This document shows positions 1-9,868 of a DNA stretch of 64,000 bases, piece by piece. Origin of the DNA: Ruminococcus sp. UBA3767. Its GTDB lineage: Bacteria; Bacillota; Clostridia; Oscillospirales; Ruminococcaceae. The stretch covers positions 5,669 through 69,668 of the forward strand of contig DFFV01000098.1 of the NCBI GenBank assembly GCA_002371625.1, in the 5' to 3' direction. The first letter of the stretch is position 1. Each line of letters starts with the position of its first letter. The notes beneath the pieces are model-generated. The model saw only the letters and a program-made list of their open reading frames with translations. It was not told the DNA's origin and searched no databases. The position numbers were made by a program, and so were the translations under genes.

Positions 1-3000
1 TAGTATCTGTAATTCCATGATCTTTATCATAATATACATTTGTGATATTTAGATATTTTCGTCTTTCAACATTATTATCATCTTCGTAAATATAATAAAT
101 ACAGTATGTGGAATTAGTGGGGTTTTTTTCAAAAAAAACCTCGGTAGCATTTTTTATCTTTGTTTCATCTAAATTTAGATTTACATCATCTATAGAAGTA
201 TAATATTTTGTACTCCTAAGCACATAATTTCGTTTATTAGTATTATCCCATCGTATACTAGTCAAATATTCATTAGTATTTCTATGACCTCTAATTAAAT
301 ATCCGGTTCCAGTAGGTACAGTACTTGTTTCTTGATATTTTGTTGTAGAATAATGTGTCACATCTTCTGTTACTGTTTCAGTAACAGTCCTCGTCCTTGT
401 TTCAGTTCTGGTACTCGTCCCTGTTGTAGTACTTCCTTCTGTATAGTACTTAATAATATAAGGAATAGGCGCATTGCCGCTCGAATTGTTTGCAGTATCA
501 TAAACAGCAATCTTCTGATAATCCGTAACATTTCTTTCATCTTCATCGGTATCAGGATCATCATCGATTAAAGCTGTTCCCGTTCCAACATCACTATAAT
601 CTGCATTATGACTCATACCATATACCGCGCTATCAGATGACCCATAGGCCAAAGAATTTGAATAAGCACCAAGTGCCGAATCAGTTGCCGTACCAGCCGT
701 AGACTGTGTAATCAAGGACAGCACAAATAAAGCCTGCGCATTGGGAACATTGATATTGCCGACTGTTCCAGTTGTCGCAACAGCTGTTACATTGAGTTTG
801 TTTGTTTCATTCTTATTGATATCTGCGATTGAATAATGCTTCTTCCCATTTTTCAGAGTATGGATAGTTGCATCTGTTCTTGTTGTGCCTGCACCATTAT
901 TTGCGTCATCATGATATGTACCGTTTTCAGATGTTGAAAATCTCGTAGACTCATTTACAGCGTAGCCATTTATAACACGACCAACAATCGGATTTACATA
1001 TATCGCTGCCTTGGCATCAGCTGTATCAGTAGCAAGGTTATTAGATGTATTAGTATTGTAATAGACCGTCAATCCGGAATTATTTACACGAAGAACGGAA
1101 TTTCCACCTACCGAATCTGTAGCGGTCATATTTTTGAATATCAGACCGCCGTAAACTATAACACCAACATATCCGCCGACAGGCACAATTGTACCATATG
1201 TGCCGGACAAGGTAACAGTATGACCACCATAGGACACATAGCTATTGTCAATGATGTTGTCTCCGCCCATAATCTCGCCAATAATACCGCCGTAGTACCG
1301 GCAATGAGAATCATAGCCGAAGTATGCATCAGCAGATCCTGTATTTGTTTGCTCTTGAACAGTAACATCCACATTCTGGTTTACTGTAATCCCCTTAACC
1401 ACACATCCATTTGAAACCTTTACAAGCGGATTCTGACTGTTGTTAATTATTGTCCTGCTACTTCCAACAATAACACCACGGAAAGCAAACTTACCGGAAG
1501 CGTCTGTTCCGCCAAGGCCTAAATAATTGCTGCTAAGAACAACATTTCCATTCGTGTCATCACTTGAAGAAGTAATACTATAATATGCATTTGATAAATA
1601 CAGACGGACGTTTTCAACAGACCATTGTACCGTGTTTTCACCTACAGTTGCTTCATAAAACCCAGTCTCCTCGTTATATGTATACAAAGTGTGATCGGAT
1701 TTACCCTCACACCAACGTGCTCCCGTTGTGTTTTCTGCGATCCCATTATGAAGGGTTTTCGGAAGCTGCACGGAAGGGAGATACGAAGTATTTGAAGCAC
1801 TATTTATCAAGTATGCAAATGCCTCAAGCTTAACACCGCTGTCAATAATATAAGGATCATTATATGTTCCACATCCGAGTGATGTATCGGAAGCCGGAAC
1901 ATTAACCTTTAATTCACGATAATAACATCCTTGTGCATCGGGAGTTTGGTTTGCAGCGTAGACCTGTGCAACATACGGACGCCACGAACTAAAGTCATAT
2001 TCCGGTTCAGAAGTATGACTGTTGCTCGTTGGATCTGTATATTTATCACTGTTATTATACTTATTCTCTTTATCCTCGTATTCAACAGATTCACTTACTT
2101 CACGACCATAGGTAACATTCCTTGTGGCAACAGATTCCCCATCCCCCCAGTCTTCAGTGATTTCGTAATTATAAATCATAGTCGCTGTCTGCGATGTCTT
2201 GATTGAGTTAAACAGTGTCGCTGTGGTAAAGATGGAATTAACTGTATTATAGGCGCGATTCAAATCCGTAGCATTAACTCCGGTCACTGCACCACTGGTG
2301 CTTCTTGCGTCAATTCTAACGCTGGAGATATTTATTCCCATATCCGGACCGTAAACATCACCAAAAAGGCTCTTTGAGACCTGAGCGGTTGTGCTGCTAA
2401 CTGTATACTTATCGCTGGTGCTGATATTTTGAAGAGTAAGCTGTATACTTGCTTTAGACGCATCAGCCCTGTTAACCTTATTCACAAGCAGATATCCTGT
2501 ATTATAAGTTGATACCGTTCCTGAATTATTGTACTTTGGTGTTATCCCATCCAGAACAAGACCATTAACAGTGATTCCACCTTTAGCCGTTCCACTTATG
2601 AGCGCTCCCTGATATGTAGAATTTTCGAGAAAATCTCCGCTGAGTTTCACAGTGTTCAGCGTAAGAGTTGCGCCCTCACCACTATTAATAAACAGGCCCG
2701 ACTGCATAAGATAATGCTGATTCTGTTCGCCGGGATTACGGTTATAACTATCGGTATTGAAAGTACTATTACTTTCAACGGCATAGATGCCAGAATAACC
2801 GAAATCAATATTTATGTTTTTTAAAGTCAAGCCAGACACACTGTATACCGGGTAGTATGAATAGTTTGAAAGAGTCGCATTTGTTGCTGACTCGCAGTTA
2901 AACGGTGTATCCGAGGAAACAAACAAACTACTAATATTGTCTGCAGCATACTTATTTACACTCCAAAGCATAATATCCTGCGCTTTATCTTTATCCTTAT

Positions 3001-6000
3001 CCATAACATCAAGATTATAATAGTACCTCGAATTAGCATTAGGATATTTAGCCGCAGAAGCCAAGGCTGTGGATGATGCGGTTGTAAGCTGATTCTGATA
3101 AGTGCCTGTTCCGTTTTCTGCAGATGTTGAAATATTATAATCTCTGATTTTGCCCTTAGTACCCTCTCTATTTGTATTCATATTGATAGAAATAACGCCG
3201 GCGCCATTTGACCCATTAGTACCCTTAATTACATCTGCAGCTGAGTAAACTGCCAATTCATCATATACACCAAGCGTATTAGGCAGAGATATTCCCGTAG
3301 AGCCTGATTTATCAGTAAGGGTATAACCAGAATTAAGCACATCAAGATAAAGTCCATTACTTCCGCTATATGCCTTATTTACAAGCATACCAAGAGAAGT
3401 CCCAGCACCACCGCTAAGACTCATCTTTGTAACGGTCAGATTATCTACTGTCCATCTGCCGGTTGCTTCATAGCACATAATGCCGACATTAGGAGTGGTA
3501 TTGGTAATTGTACCATCAGTAACGGTCAGACCATCAATGGTAGTATCTGTGTCCAGCCATGCATAGCCAAGAAAGCCTCCTGCATTAGTGGAAGCCTTAT
3601 TGATGATTGTGCAGTTATTGAAATCAAGATTTTTAATATTAACTTTTCTGTCTGAATAGGTGTTACTTGATGTTGAAGGAATAGATGTAATATAACCTAT
3701 CAATCCTCCACCATCAGTGTTTCCGCCGGCAGTAAATGTTCCCGACATAGTATGCGACACTGTCAGAGAGTCACTTCCACCCTGTGCGATGTTAATAGTG
3801 AACTTAGGAGAAGCAACCTTACCTATAAATGCCCCAAGCGAATTCCAGCTTTTAAAGTTATCGCTGATATTGAAAGTCGTGTTGATAGTATTTGTTCCTG
3901 TAATCGCTATCGTTCCATTATCTGTTCCATTAGCAAGACCAATAAGACCGCCGATATTTTTGCCGGCCGCTTCAGATCCGGTAACAGAAGAAGGCTCCCC
4001 ATAATTAATTGTCTGGCTCGCTGTAATGCCACTCAAAGAAGTATTACCCTTTGATACGGCGGCAATACCGCCGATGTTCATACCATTTATTTTATCGCGT
4101 ACATTTACATTCCCGTCAATTGTAAGCGAATTAACCGTACCGGTTCCTGCTGTACCATTACCAATATAAGCAAACAAGCCATTATAAGGATGGCGATATA
4201 TCTGGCCTAACCCTTCTCCATCTGTAGAAGAACCTATTATAGCACCAGCCGAAGTCTCACCATACTTTTCGCCAATTGCAAGAGTGACAGTCTTTGAACC
4301 ACCGGCAAGTGTACCGGTGAAAGTACCGACCGAATCGCCACCATCACGCATGAAGCCTGTTATTCCTGTGCCAGCAAGTGAAATATCAGCGCCAAACGAT
4401 AGACTCGTGCTTGCAAGCAACGTTGTTCGTGTATTTGAGGTATCAACCACATCGTTGCTATCCTTCACGAACTGCAGACAGTCATAATCGCTACCCTGAT
4501 TAAGCTGGATATTAAGTGCAGTCTTCACAAAATCTGACGGTGTACTCATGGAAGTCTGTGCAGCCTTTATCGTCACAGTATGATTTGCAGAATCAAGAGT
4601 CAGTACACCATTAGTCGCATCTTCAATATTAGCAATCCTTACAACCTCTCCCCATGTGCCAAGATCATCGACCGTCGAGCCGTTACAGCGCTTGAATGTC
4701 CAGCCGCTTGCAGCGTAAGTAAGGACATTATCATTTTTGCCTACAAGCTGACCGCAGTCAGCTGCGCTTGCAGGCTGAGCTTTTGTCAGATCGGTCGTTC
4801 CGCTCAGACGCAGTACACCGTTATTGAAAAGCCCGACAAGTCCTCCGCCTTTATACATTTCAGAGCCTGTGTTAAGTGTAAAGCTGCCAAGGTTGACAAA
4901 GACACCTTTCGCATCTGATGTTGCTCCGATAAGGCCGCCGAAATATGCGGGTCTATTGGTTCCTGACGAAGTCGCTGAGACCGTTCCTGCCGTTTGCACA
5001 TAAGCGGCAGAATCCACAAGACCTATCACACCGCCGAAAGATGCGAATGAAGCACCGGCTGTTGATGTAACGGAGAACCCGTCAAGCACCAGGCTGTTAG
5101 TCAGATCATCGGTCACATACTTTCCTGCAACGCCGCCGAAGCAGCCGTTATCTGCATAAGTCCCTGCACTGCCGGAAGTTACGCTTACGGTCCCTGCATT
5201 GTTTGTGTTCTTTACAGTAAAACTAACAGCTGTTTCAGAAGTGCCTTTTTCATTATCAAGCACACCAAAGACACCGCCGCAGTTTTTAGCATACACGGTA
5301 GTTGTGATATTATAGTTTTTCAGATCGAACGTGCTTTCGCTGCTGTTTTTATAGTATCCGAACAGACCGCCTGCGCCGCCGGTTGCGGCTTTGATCGTTC
5401 CTTTAACAGGTATCACGTTCACTTTTGTCACATTGCTGCCCACTGTAATTCCGCCTGAAACTACGGTTACAGAAGCATCATTAGCCCAGCCGACCAGGCC
5501 GCCGGCATAGCTGCCCTCACCCGTTGCGGTCACTGACGATGACATGGAAGCCTCAGGTATCTTTACCAGTTCAAGAGCTGCGCCGGGAGCCATTCTTCCG
5601 ACAAGGGCACCTGCCGCAGTCCCGCTGCCAGTAGATTTGACATTGTAGGCTGCATTAGTCCTGGTAAGCGAAAGGCTGAGTGATGAATCCTCGTCCATGA
5701 CGCCGCAGATCATTCCTGTATCACCATCAGACTCGACCGCTGTGCTCAAATAATCGGTGAAGCTGAGATTTACACGAGCACCGCTCATCATCTCCCCGAT
5801 AACGCCTGCGTATGATTCACTGGTATCCGCAGAATGCGTACCCAAGCGATGATCAAGTTCAATATTCCACCTTGCTGTACCGTTGCCCGGTGTTGTGTCT
5901 GCATCTTTAACATGATTTGCAAAAATGAAATTGCCTGCTTTCATGTTGAAAAGATTGAGCGTCACCGTTCCTCCTATGACAGCATTGTCGGAAATATAAT

Positions 6001-6433
6001 CAAACAAGGGCTGATAGGTCTTGAGCGTATAGGTCGTTACACCTTCTGCAACGGTAAAAAGCAGTGAACCGTTGAACGGGTTGTCAGAAGTTCCAAGTGG
6101 GATGTAATCCGAATCAACGGTATCCGTTGTTCCGAATGTCAGGGTGACCTTATCATCCTTATGCAAAGCTGCAAACGCTGCATTTTCGTGATAATAGTAA
6201 GCATAATCCTTAAAGTTGGAATAATTCAAGGATATTGCACCATTACTATCTCTGTCAAAAACCGAACTGTTCGGGTCAGTGATCACAGGTGAATATGCCG
6301 CACTTGCAGTTAGCCCTGTATTGAACAGATCGCTGAAAGGTATCATGCCGTCAAAAAACACGTTGGCAACGATCAGATTCACAGCCAATACAAAGCTCAG
6401 TATTCTTTTTAATAATCGTTTCCTTTTATTCAT
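1..6433 (-). CDS. Giant secreted GLUG-repeat surface protein (partial, 3' end outside window)
   Basis: The frame stays open from an ATG at 6433 to the left edge, so more than 2,140 residues are visible and the C-terminus is missing. The N-terminus is a signal peptide (KRKRLLKR, a hydrophobic stretch to about residue 26, and an Ala-rich probable cleavage region near residues 42-46). The mature part is low in Cys and rich in Gly, Thr, Ser, Asn and Val. It repeats short GG[LVI][VIF]G motifs (GGLVGW, GGLFGY, GGVFGV, GGVIGL, GGLIGA, GGLIGL and others), the hallmark of the GLUG motif seen in large beta-helical adhesins. Near residue 2,010 there is a Thr/Arg/Glu-rich linker. The start overlaps the stop of the upstream gene as TAATG, so translation is probably coupled. 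Adhesin or matrix scaffold is an inference. No LPXTG, dockerin or other anchor is visible; an anchor could lie beyond the edge. Confidence 0.85.
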   Translation of the reverse strand, partial: MNKRKRLLKRILSFVLAVNLIVANVFFDGMIPFSDLFNTGLTASAAYSPVITDPNSSVFDRDSNGAISLNYSNFKDYAYYYHENAAFAALHKDDKVTLTFGTTDTVDSDYIPLGTSDNPFNGSLLFTVAEGVTTYTLKTYQPLFDYISDNAVIGGTVTLNLFNMKAGNFIFANHVKDADTTPGNGTARWNIELDHRLGTHSADTSESYAGVIGEMMSGARVNLSFTDYLSTAVESDGDTGMICGVMDEDSSLSLSLTRTNAAYNVKSTGSGTAAGALVGRMAPGAALELVKIPEASMSSSVTATGEGSYAGGLVGWANDASVTVVSGGITVGSNVTKVNVIPVKGTIKAATGGAGGLFGYYKNSSESTFDLKNYNITTTVYAKNCGGVFGVLDNEKGTSETAVSFTVKNTNNAGTVSVTSGSAGTYADNGCFGGVAGKYVTDDLTNSLVLDGFSVTSTAGASFASFGGVIGLVDSAAYVQTAGTVSATSSGTNRPAYFGGLIGATSDAKGVFVNLGSFTLNTGSEMYKGGGLVGLFNNGVLRLSGTTDLTKAQPASAADCGQLVGKNDNVLTYAASGWTFKRCNGSTVDDLGTWGEVVRIANIEDATNGVLTLDSANHTVTIKAAQTSMSTPSDFVKTALNIQLNQGSDYDCLQFVKDSNDVVDTSNTRTTLLASTSLSFGADISLAGTGITGFMRDGGDSVGTFTGTLAGGSKTVTLAIGEKYGETSAGAIIGSSTDGEGLGQIYRHPYNGLFAYIGNGTAGTGTVNSLTIDGNVNVRDKINGMNIGGIAAVSKGNTSLSGITASQTINYGEPSSVTGSEAAGKNIGGLIGLANGTDNGTIAITGTNTINTTFNISDNFKSWNSLGAFIGKVASPKFTINIAQGGSDSLTVSHTMSGTFTAGGNTDGGGLIGYITSIPSTSSNTYSDRKVNIKNLDFNNCTIINKASTNAGGFLGYAWLDTDTTIDGLTVTDGTITNTTPNVGIMCYEATGRWTVDNLTVTKMSLSGGAGTSLGMLVNKAYSGSNGLYLDVLNSGYTLTDKSGSTGISLPNTLGVYDELAVYSAADVIKGTNGSNGAGVISINMNTNREGTKGKIRDYNISTSAENGTGTYQNQLTTASSTALASAAKYPNANSRYYYNLDVMDKDKDKAQDIMLWSVNKYAADNISSLFVSSDTPFNCESATNATLSNYSYYPVYSVSGLTLKNINIDFGYSGIYAVESNSTFNTDSYNRNPGEQNQHYLMQSGLFINSGEGATLTLNTVKLSGDFLENSTYQGALISGTAKGGITVNGLVLDGITPKYNNSGTVSTYNTGYLLVNKVNRADASKASIQLTLQNISTSDKYTVSSTTAQVSKSLFGDVYGPDMGINISSVRIDARSTSGAVTGVNATDLNRAYNTVNSIFTTATLFNSIKTSQTATMIYNYEITEDWGDGESVATRNVTYGREVSESVEYEDKENKYNNSDKYTDPTSNSHTSEPEYDFSSWRPYVAQVYAANQTPDAQGCYYRELKVNVPASDTSLGCGTYNDPYIIDSGVKLEAFAYLINSASNTSYLPSVQLPKTLHNGIAENTTGARWCEGKSDHTLYTYNEETGFYEATVGENTVQWSVENVRLYLSNAYYSITSSSDDTNGNVVLSSNYLGLGGTDASGKFAFRGVIVGSSRTIINNSQNPLVKVSNGCVVKGITVNQNVDVTVQEQTNTGSADAYFGYDSHCRYYGGIIGEIMGGDNIIDNSYVSYGGHTVTLSGTYGTIVPVGGYVGVIVYGGLIFKNMTATDSVGGNSVLRVNNSGLTVYYNTNTSNNLATDTADAKAAIYVNPIVGRVINGYAVNESTRFSTSENGTYHDDANNGAGTTRTDATIHTLKNGKKHYSIADINKNETNKLNVTAVATTGTVGNINVPNAQALFVLSLITQSTAGTATDSALGAYSNSLAYGSSDSAVYGMSHNADYSDVGTGTALIDDDPDTDEDERNVTDYQKIAVYDTANNSSGNAPIPYIIKYYTEGSTTTGTSTRTETRTRTVTETVTEDVTHYSTTKYQETSTVPTGTGYLIRGHRNTNEYLTSIRWDNTNKRNYVLRSTKYYTSIDDVNLNLDETKIKNATEVFFEKNPTNSTYCIYYIYEDDNNVERRKYLNITNVYYDKDHGITDT

Positions 6434-7479
6434 TAGCTGCTCACCTTCCATGACGAACTGATGTAAACAGATACGTCACTGTAATCTCCGTCCGGATTCT
6501 TCTTGTAGAGTTGTATCTCATAACGTCCGACTGCATCACTTACAGGCAGATCAAAATGTTTCCACACATTAGAATTCTGGTCAGGCTGCTCAGTGACCAC
6601 GTTCAGACCATTCTGAGCTATAAATATCTCGCTGACATCAATATAGTTTGAGTTCCATCTGACAGTTATCGTACCGCTGCCGCTGCCCTCAAGAATATAG
6701 TTATAGGCATCACGGTCTGCTAAGCTGCCGTTATCCTGTATCCTGCCTTCCCACGCCGAGTCAGTCACGACCATCTTTGTGAGATAAAGGTAGCACGCAA
6801 TATTCTGAAGGGAATTGTCCCCGTTCGTCGGATGCGCAGTCAATTTGATATAATACTCATACTGCTGGTTATCGCCGAGCTCATATCCATCGAATGTGAT
6901 CGCATATTTATTTGTTCCGTTAGGTATCGAGTTTCCCGTTACCTGCGGTTTTATCACCTGCGATGGGAACGATACCTCATTGCCTTGGCTGAGCTTCTTG
7001 ACCTCATTGTCTGACGCTACGTTCGTTCCTCCGTCTGAAACGAACTGTATGGAATAATCCTTGTCTTTAGCATCGTTTCTAACAGCATCGGATACATTTG
7101 CAGTATCATTCACCGGATAAAAGCTTCCGTTGATCTTCACACACAGCTGAGCTGTCAGATCATAGCTCAAACCCGACTCACTCACATATCTTGTCAAAGG
7201 ATCCGACTGGGCAAAATCGCACACAGTAAGATTGTATGTGTAGCTGCCGGTGGACTGGGAAGTAGTTATATGTCTGCTTGGAATGACACTTCCGCTATAG
7301 CTTTGCATACTGTTTGACGAAAACAGCACTCCTGCCGATGCCTTTGTGGAAACCACTCTTTTAACAGAATATATGCCTGTATACGAAGCAATAACTACAA
7401 ATACACTTACAGCGAGAACAGCTGCAACGAGCCACACTGTTATCCAGTGCTTTTTCAGTTTTTTGAAAAGATTCTTCAA
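6433..7479 (-). CDS. Exported single-anchor protein, third gene of surface operon
   Basis: A 348-residue protein of no family I can name with certainty. It has a basic N-terminus (KKLKKHW), one membrane segment at about residues 14-34 and a long extracytoplasmic part rich in Ser, Thr, Asn and Asp. It starts with TTG at 7479 behind AGGAGGGAG, and its TAA overlaps the ATG of the giant protein by one base. The C-terminal 100 residues read like a beta-sandwich (alternating hydrophobic residues, GTITVRW, YEIQLYKK). The arrangement with the two upstream proteins suggests a partner or minor subunit of the structure formed with the giant protein; that role is inferred from position only. Confidence 0.75.
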   Translation of the reverse strand: MKNLFKKLKKHWITVWLVAAVLAVSVFVVIASYTGIYSVKRVVSTKASAGVLFSSNSMQSYSGSVIPSRHITTSQSTGSYTYNLTVCDFAQSDPLTRYVSESGLSYDLTAQLCVKINGSFYPVNDTANVSDAVRNDAKDKDYSIQFVSDGGTNVASDNEVKKLSQGNEVSFPSQVIKPQVTGNSIPNGTNKYAITFDGYELGDNQQYEYYIKLTAHPTNGDNSLQNIACYLYLTKMVVTDSAWEGRIQDNGSLADRDAYNYILEGSGSGTITVRWNSNYIDVSEIFIAQNGLNVVTEQPDQNSNVWKHFDLPVSDAVGRYEIQLYKKNPDGDYSDVSVYISSSWKVSS

Positions 7480-7530
7480 AGCTGCTCCCTCCTAAAAAAT
7501 GATCCCTGCTCGATCTCTCTGCCGAGCATT

Positions 7531-8388
7531 TCAAGCAGATGCCGATGCTTTTGCGGAAATATATATCATGTCTGTTTCTTTGTTATTTGCCGCTGCATTC
7601 CACGAAGCAAACGGTGTGTCATCTCTGTTGGTATCCCAACTGATCCTCAAGATGAAATAGTCGCCTTCATTATCCCATGTAGTGATGTTTTTATGCTGTG
7701 AATAAAGCGGAACGGCATATATCTCGGGATCATCTGAGCCGGAATACTTAGTAAAACCCGAATAGATCCCATTTGTGCCGTCTTTATTTTCAGCGATCAT
7801 CCTTCCGTAATAGTCTTCATTTGCGGTATCGGGATTAAGGTCGGTCAATACAAGCTCTGCATCATTTTCAACAGCAGTCTGTGTTTCTGTTGAAGCGTCA
7901 GCATCAGCATAACCATAGTAATATTTTGTTGTTTTTGAATTCTGCTCATCATGATATTCAAACGTTGTCACATTATCAGCCGGCACAGACGGATCATCGT
8001 CACTGTTTCCGATTTCACTTGCCCTGTAGATCGAGTAGGTGAAAGGAATGTTGGTAGTATGTGCAAGCTGTATATCATACGCCGAACTGTTGCCTGCTTT
8101 GACCGCAAAAACGTAATCCTTATGTCCTATGCCGTTTGCGTCAACATCGCTCGCATCTATATCCGTAAGGTCGATATACTGTACGGAATAAGAGTGACCG
8201 GACTTGATATCAAGTGTTGTAGGCGCTTTGATCTTAGTCAATGTCTCAACATTCGACGAAATCGAGAACCACGCATACACCGGGAGTGCTATCAGAAGAG
8301 AGACTGTAAGCACGAATGCAGCGATCAACTGTATCTTTTTTCTCTTTGTCAGGTCTTTAAATCTTTTACGCAGACTTTTCTTTTCCAT
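7531..8388 (-). CDS. TasA/camelysin-like exported protein, second gene of surface operon
   Basis: A 285-residue protein with a basic N-terminus, one hydrophobic segment (about residues 20-40) ending in VYAWFSISSNV, then an extracytoplasmic beta-rich domain (FAVKAGNSSAYDIQLAH around residue 90). An aromatic 'A-W/Y-F' motif directly after a hydrophobic signal is typical of TasA, camelysin and related matrix proteins processed by SipW-type signal peptidases. Overall similarity is too weak to name the family firmly. The ATG at 8388 has GGAGGAGAG upstream. It lies 87 bases after the first gene of the operon and 51 before the third. Likely role: subunit or accessory of an extracellular fibre or matrix (inference). 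Confidence 0.75.
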   Translation of the reverse strand: MEKKSLRKRFKDLTKRKKIQLIAAFVLTVSLLIALPVYAWFSISSNVETLTKIKAPTTLDIKSGHSYSVQYIDLTDIDASDVDANGIGHKDYVFAVKAGNSSAYDIQLAHTTNIPFTYSIYRASEIGNSDDDPSVPADNVTTFEYHDEQNSKTTKYYYGYADADASTETQTAVENDAELVLTDLNPDTANEDYYGRMIAENKDGTNGIYSGFTKYSGSDDPEIYAVPLYSQHKNITTWDNEGDYFILRISWDTNRDDTPFASWNAAANNKETDMIYISAKASASA

Positions 8389-8475
8389 TATCAGTACTCT
8401 CCTCCTTTCCTTTATTCATTCAAAACCTCACGGCTTACCGCAGCAAAGGCGATCTGAAAGCCGATCTTTCAGGTT

Positions 8476-9546
8476 TCACTCTCCTGAAGACGAACCTGTT
8501 TCCAATCTCAGCAGCACATATTCCACATTCATGCCTATCTCCTGATCGGCATCATTATACATTGCATTTCTGCCAACGATCGTTTGCTCGGTATATGTTG
8601 TTTCCTGCGAATAACCGTTCAGATAATACTGAGGATATTCACAGATATTATTTACAACTTTGGTATAATCATTTACTTCACCCTGTGCAGCAGCTGCATC
8701 CTTGTCACAAAGCAGCACCGCAGATGAGTTTTCGTTATAGACCAGTGTATCGAGCGTTTCCGCCCACACCCAGTAAATATCTACCTTATAGGCATCGTTT
8801 GTGCCGTCACCATTAGTATCGGTATCAAAGCTGCCATCTGCTGCAAAGGTTCTGGAAAACTTTCTTTTTCCGTTTTCATCCGTCGGTATCAGACCGTTAT
8901 AGTGATTCCCCGTTTTTCCCTCGAATAAGAGAACATGACCGTTCAGATAGCACGCAGGCTCACGAGGTTCCGAAGAAAGAGCCGTCATTGTAACGACCTG
9001 CTGTTCATTCACGAATGAAGTCTGGGCCTTATAACCTATCGTCTGAAAAGCAAGATCTACCGTAACATCCCGGTAGGGTCTGATATAGAATGATATCACT
9101 CCGTGACTGCCCGGCTCGATACCGAGCGTTTTCGGATCAGTTCCCGAAGATGCGTAGTTATTAACGTTTGAACTGCTGTCAACGAGCCACACATCATACC
9201 CTTGGCTATCATCATTATGTATAGCCTGATGATAAGGGTCATAGTAAGCGCCTTTATTATTACCGGTATCATCGCTGCTCATTGTGAGAAGATCAAAGCT
9301 CTTTCCTTTTATCTTTACTCCCATACCGTCTGCACCGGTCTGCTTATTCATGGCAAACCATGCGATCGAGGCAAATATCATAATGAGCACAATGAGCAGC
9401 ATCAGCAGGCATATCTTTATGATGCGTTTTTTATGCTTACGGCGTTCTTCTTCGCTTTCGGCTTTCTTTTCTGAAACTGCCTGTTCGGCTATCTTTTTTG
9501 CAGCCTCCCAGATCTTATTGTTTTCACTGACGGTCCTTTCACTCAC
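8476..9546 (-). CDS. TasA-like exported protein with long cytoplasmic tail, first gene of surface operon
   Basis: About 356 residues from the GTG at 9546, chosen because AGAGG lies 8 bases upstream. An in-frame TTG at 9591 would add 15 residues but has no ribosome site. The protein begins with about 40 charged residues (many Glu/Lys), then a strongly hydrophobic segment ending in SIAWFAMNKQ, and an extracytoplasmic domain with beta-strand character (VISFYIRPYRDVTVDLAF). The motif after the hydrophobic segment resembles TasA/camelysin-type substrates. A Ca-site-like stretch, DTDTNGDGTND, lies in the second half. The gene is first in the operon behind a strong promoter. The function is not established; the structural role is inferred. 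Confidence 0.75.
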   Translation of the reverse strand: MSERTVSENNKIWEAAKKIAEQAVSEKKAESEEERRKHKKRIIKICLLMLLIVLIMIFASIAWFAMNKQTGADGMGVKIKGKSFDLLTMSSDDTGNNKGAYYDPYHQAIHNDDSQGYDVWLVDSSSNVNNYASSGTDPKTLGIEPGSHGVISFYIRPYRDVTVDLAFQTIGYKAQTSFVNEQQVVTMTALSSEPREPACYLNGHVLLFEGKTGNHYNGLIPTDENGKRKFSRTFAADGSFDTDTNGDGTNDAYKVDIYWVWAETLDTLVYNENSSAVLLCDKDAAAAQGEVNDYTKVVNNICEYPQYYLNGYSQETTYTEQTIVGRNAMYNDADQEIGMNVEYVLLRLETGSSSGE

Positions 9547-9633
9547 TGTGCTCACCTCTTTTCCCGTCTGTTTTTGTAACTTTTTCTTCAACAGGGTACA
9601 ATTAGCCCCTAAAATCCATAGTTACCCACTTAT

Positions 9634-9662
9634 ATTATACAATAAAAGTGCGGATTTTACAA
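9634..9662 (-). promoter_or_regulatory. Promoter of the surface-protein operon
   Basis: On the minus strand TTGTAA (9662-9657), 17 bases, TATAAT (9639-9634). Predicted start of transcription is near 9627, giving an 80-base leader before the GTG at 9546. Confidence 0.7.
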
Positions 9663-9827
9663 TACACATTTTTGACAAAAATGCACAAACGCAATTGTAT
9701 ACTTTATGCTTATACTTTACACAATTAACAATCGAAACCGTTTAAGTGCGGTTTTACTCACTATATATGGTACTGCGAGGTGTTGAAAGCGGTGTGAAAA
9801 AATGATAAAACATCTGTGAGAACGCAG

Positions 9828-9857
9828 CAAAAAACAGGAGCATTTTCATGCTCCTGT
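9828..9857 (-). terminator. Terminator of the EAL gene
   Basis: The 10-base stem ACAGGAGCAT/ATGCTCCTGT with a GAAA loop is followed on the minus strand by six T. It separates the EAL gene from the surface operon downstream. Confidence 0.85.
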
Positions 9858-9868
9858 CAGGGTATTTT

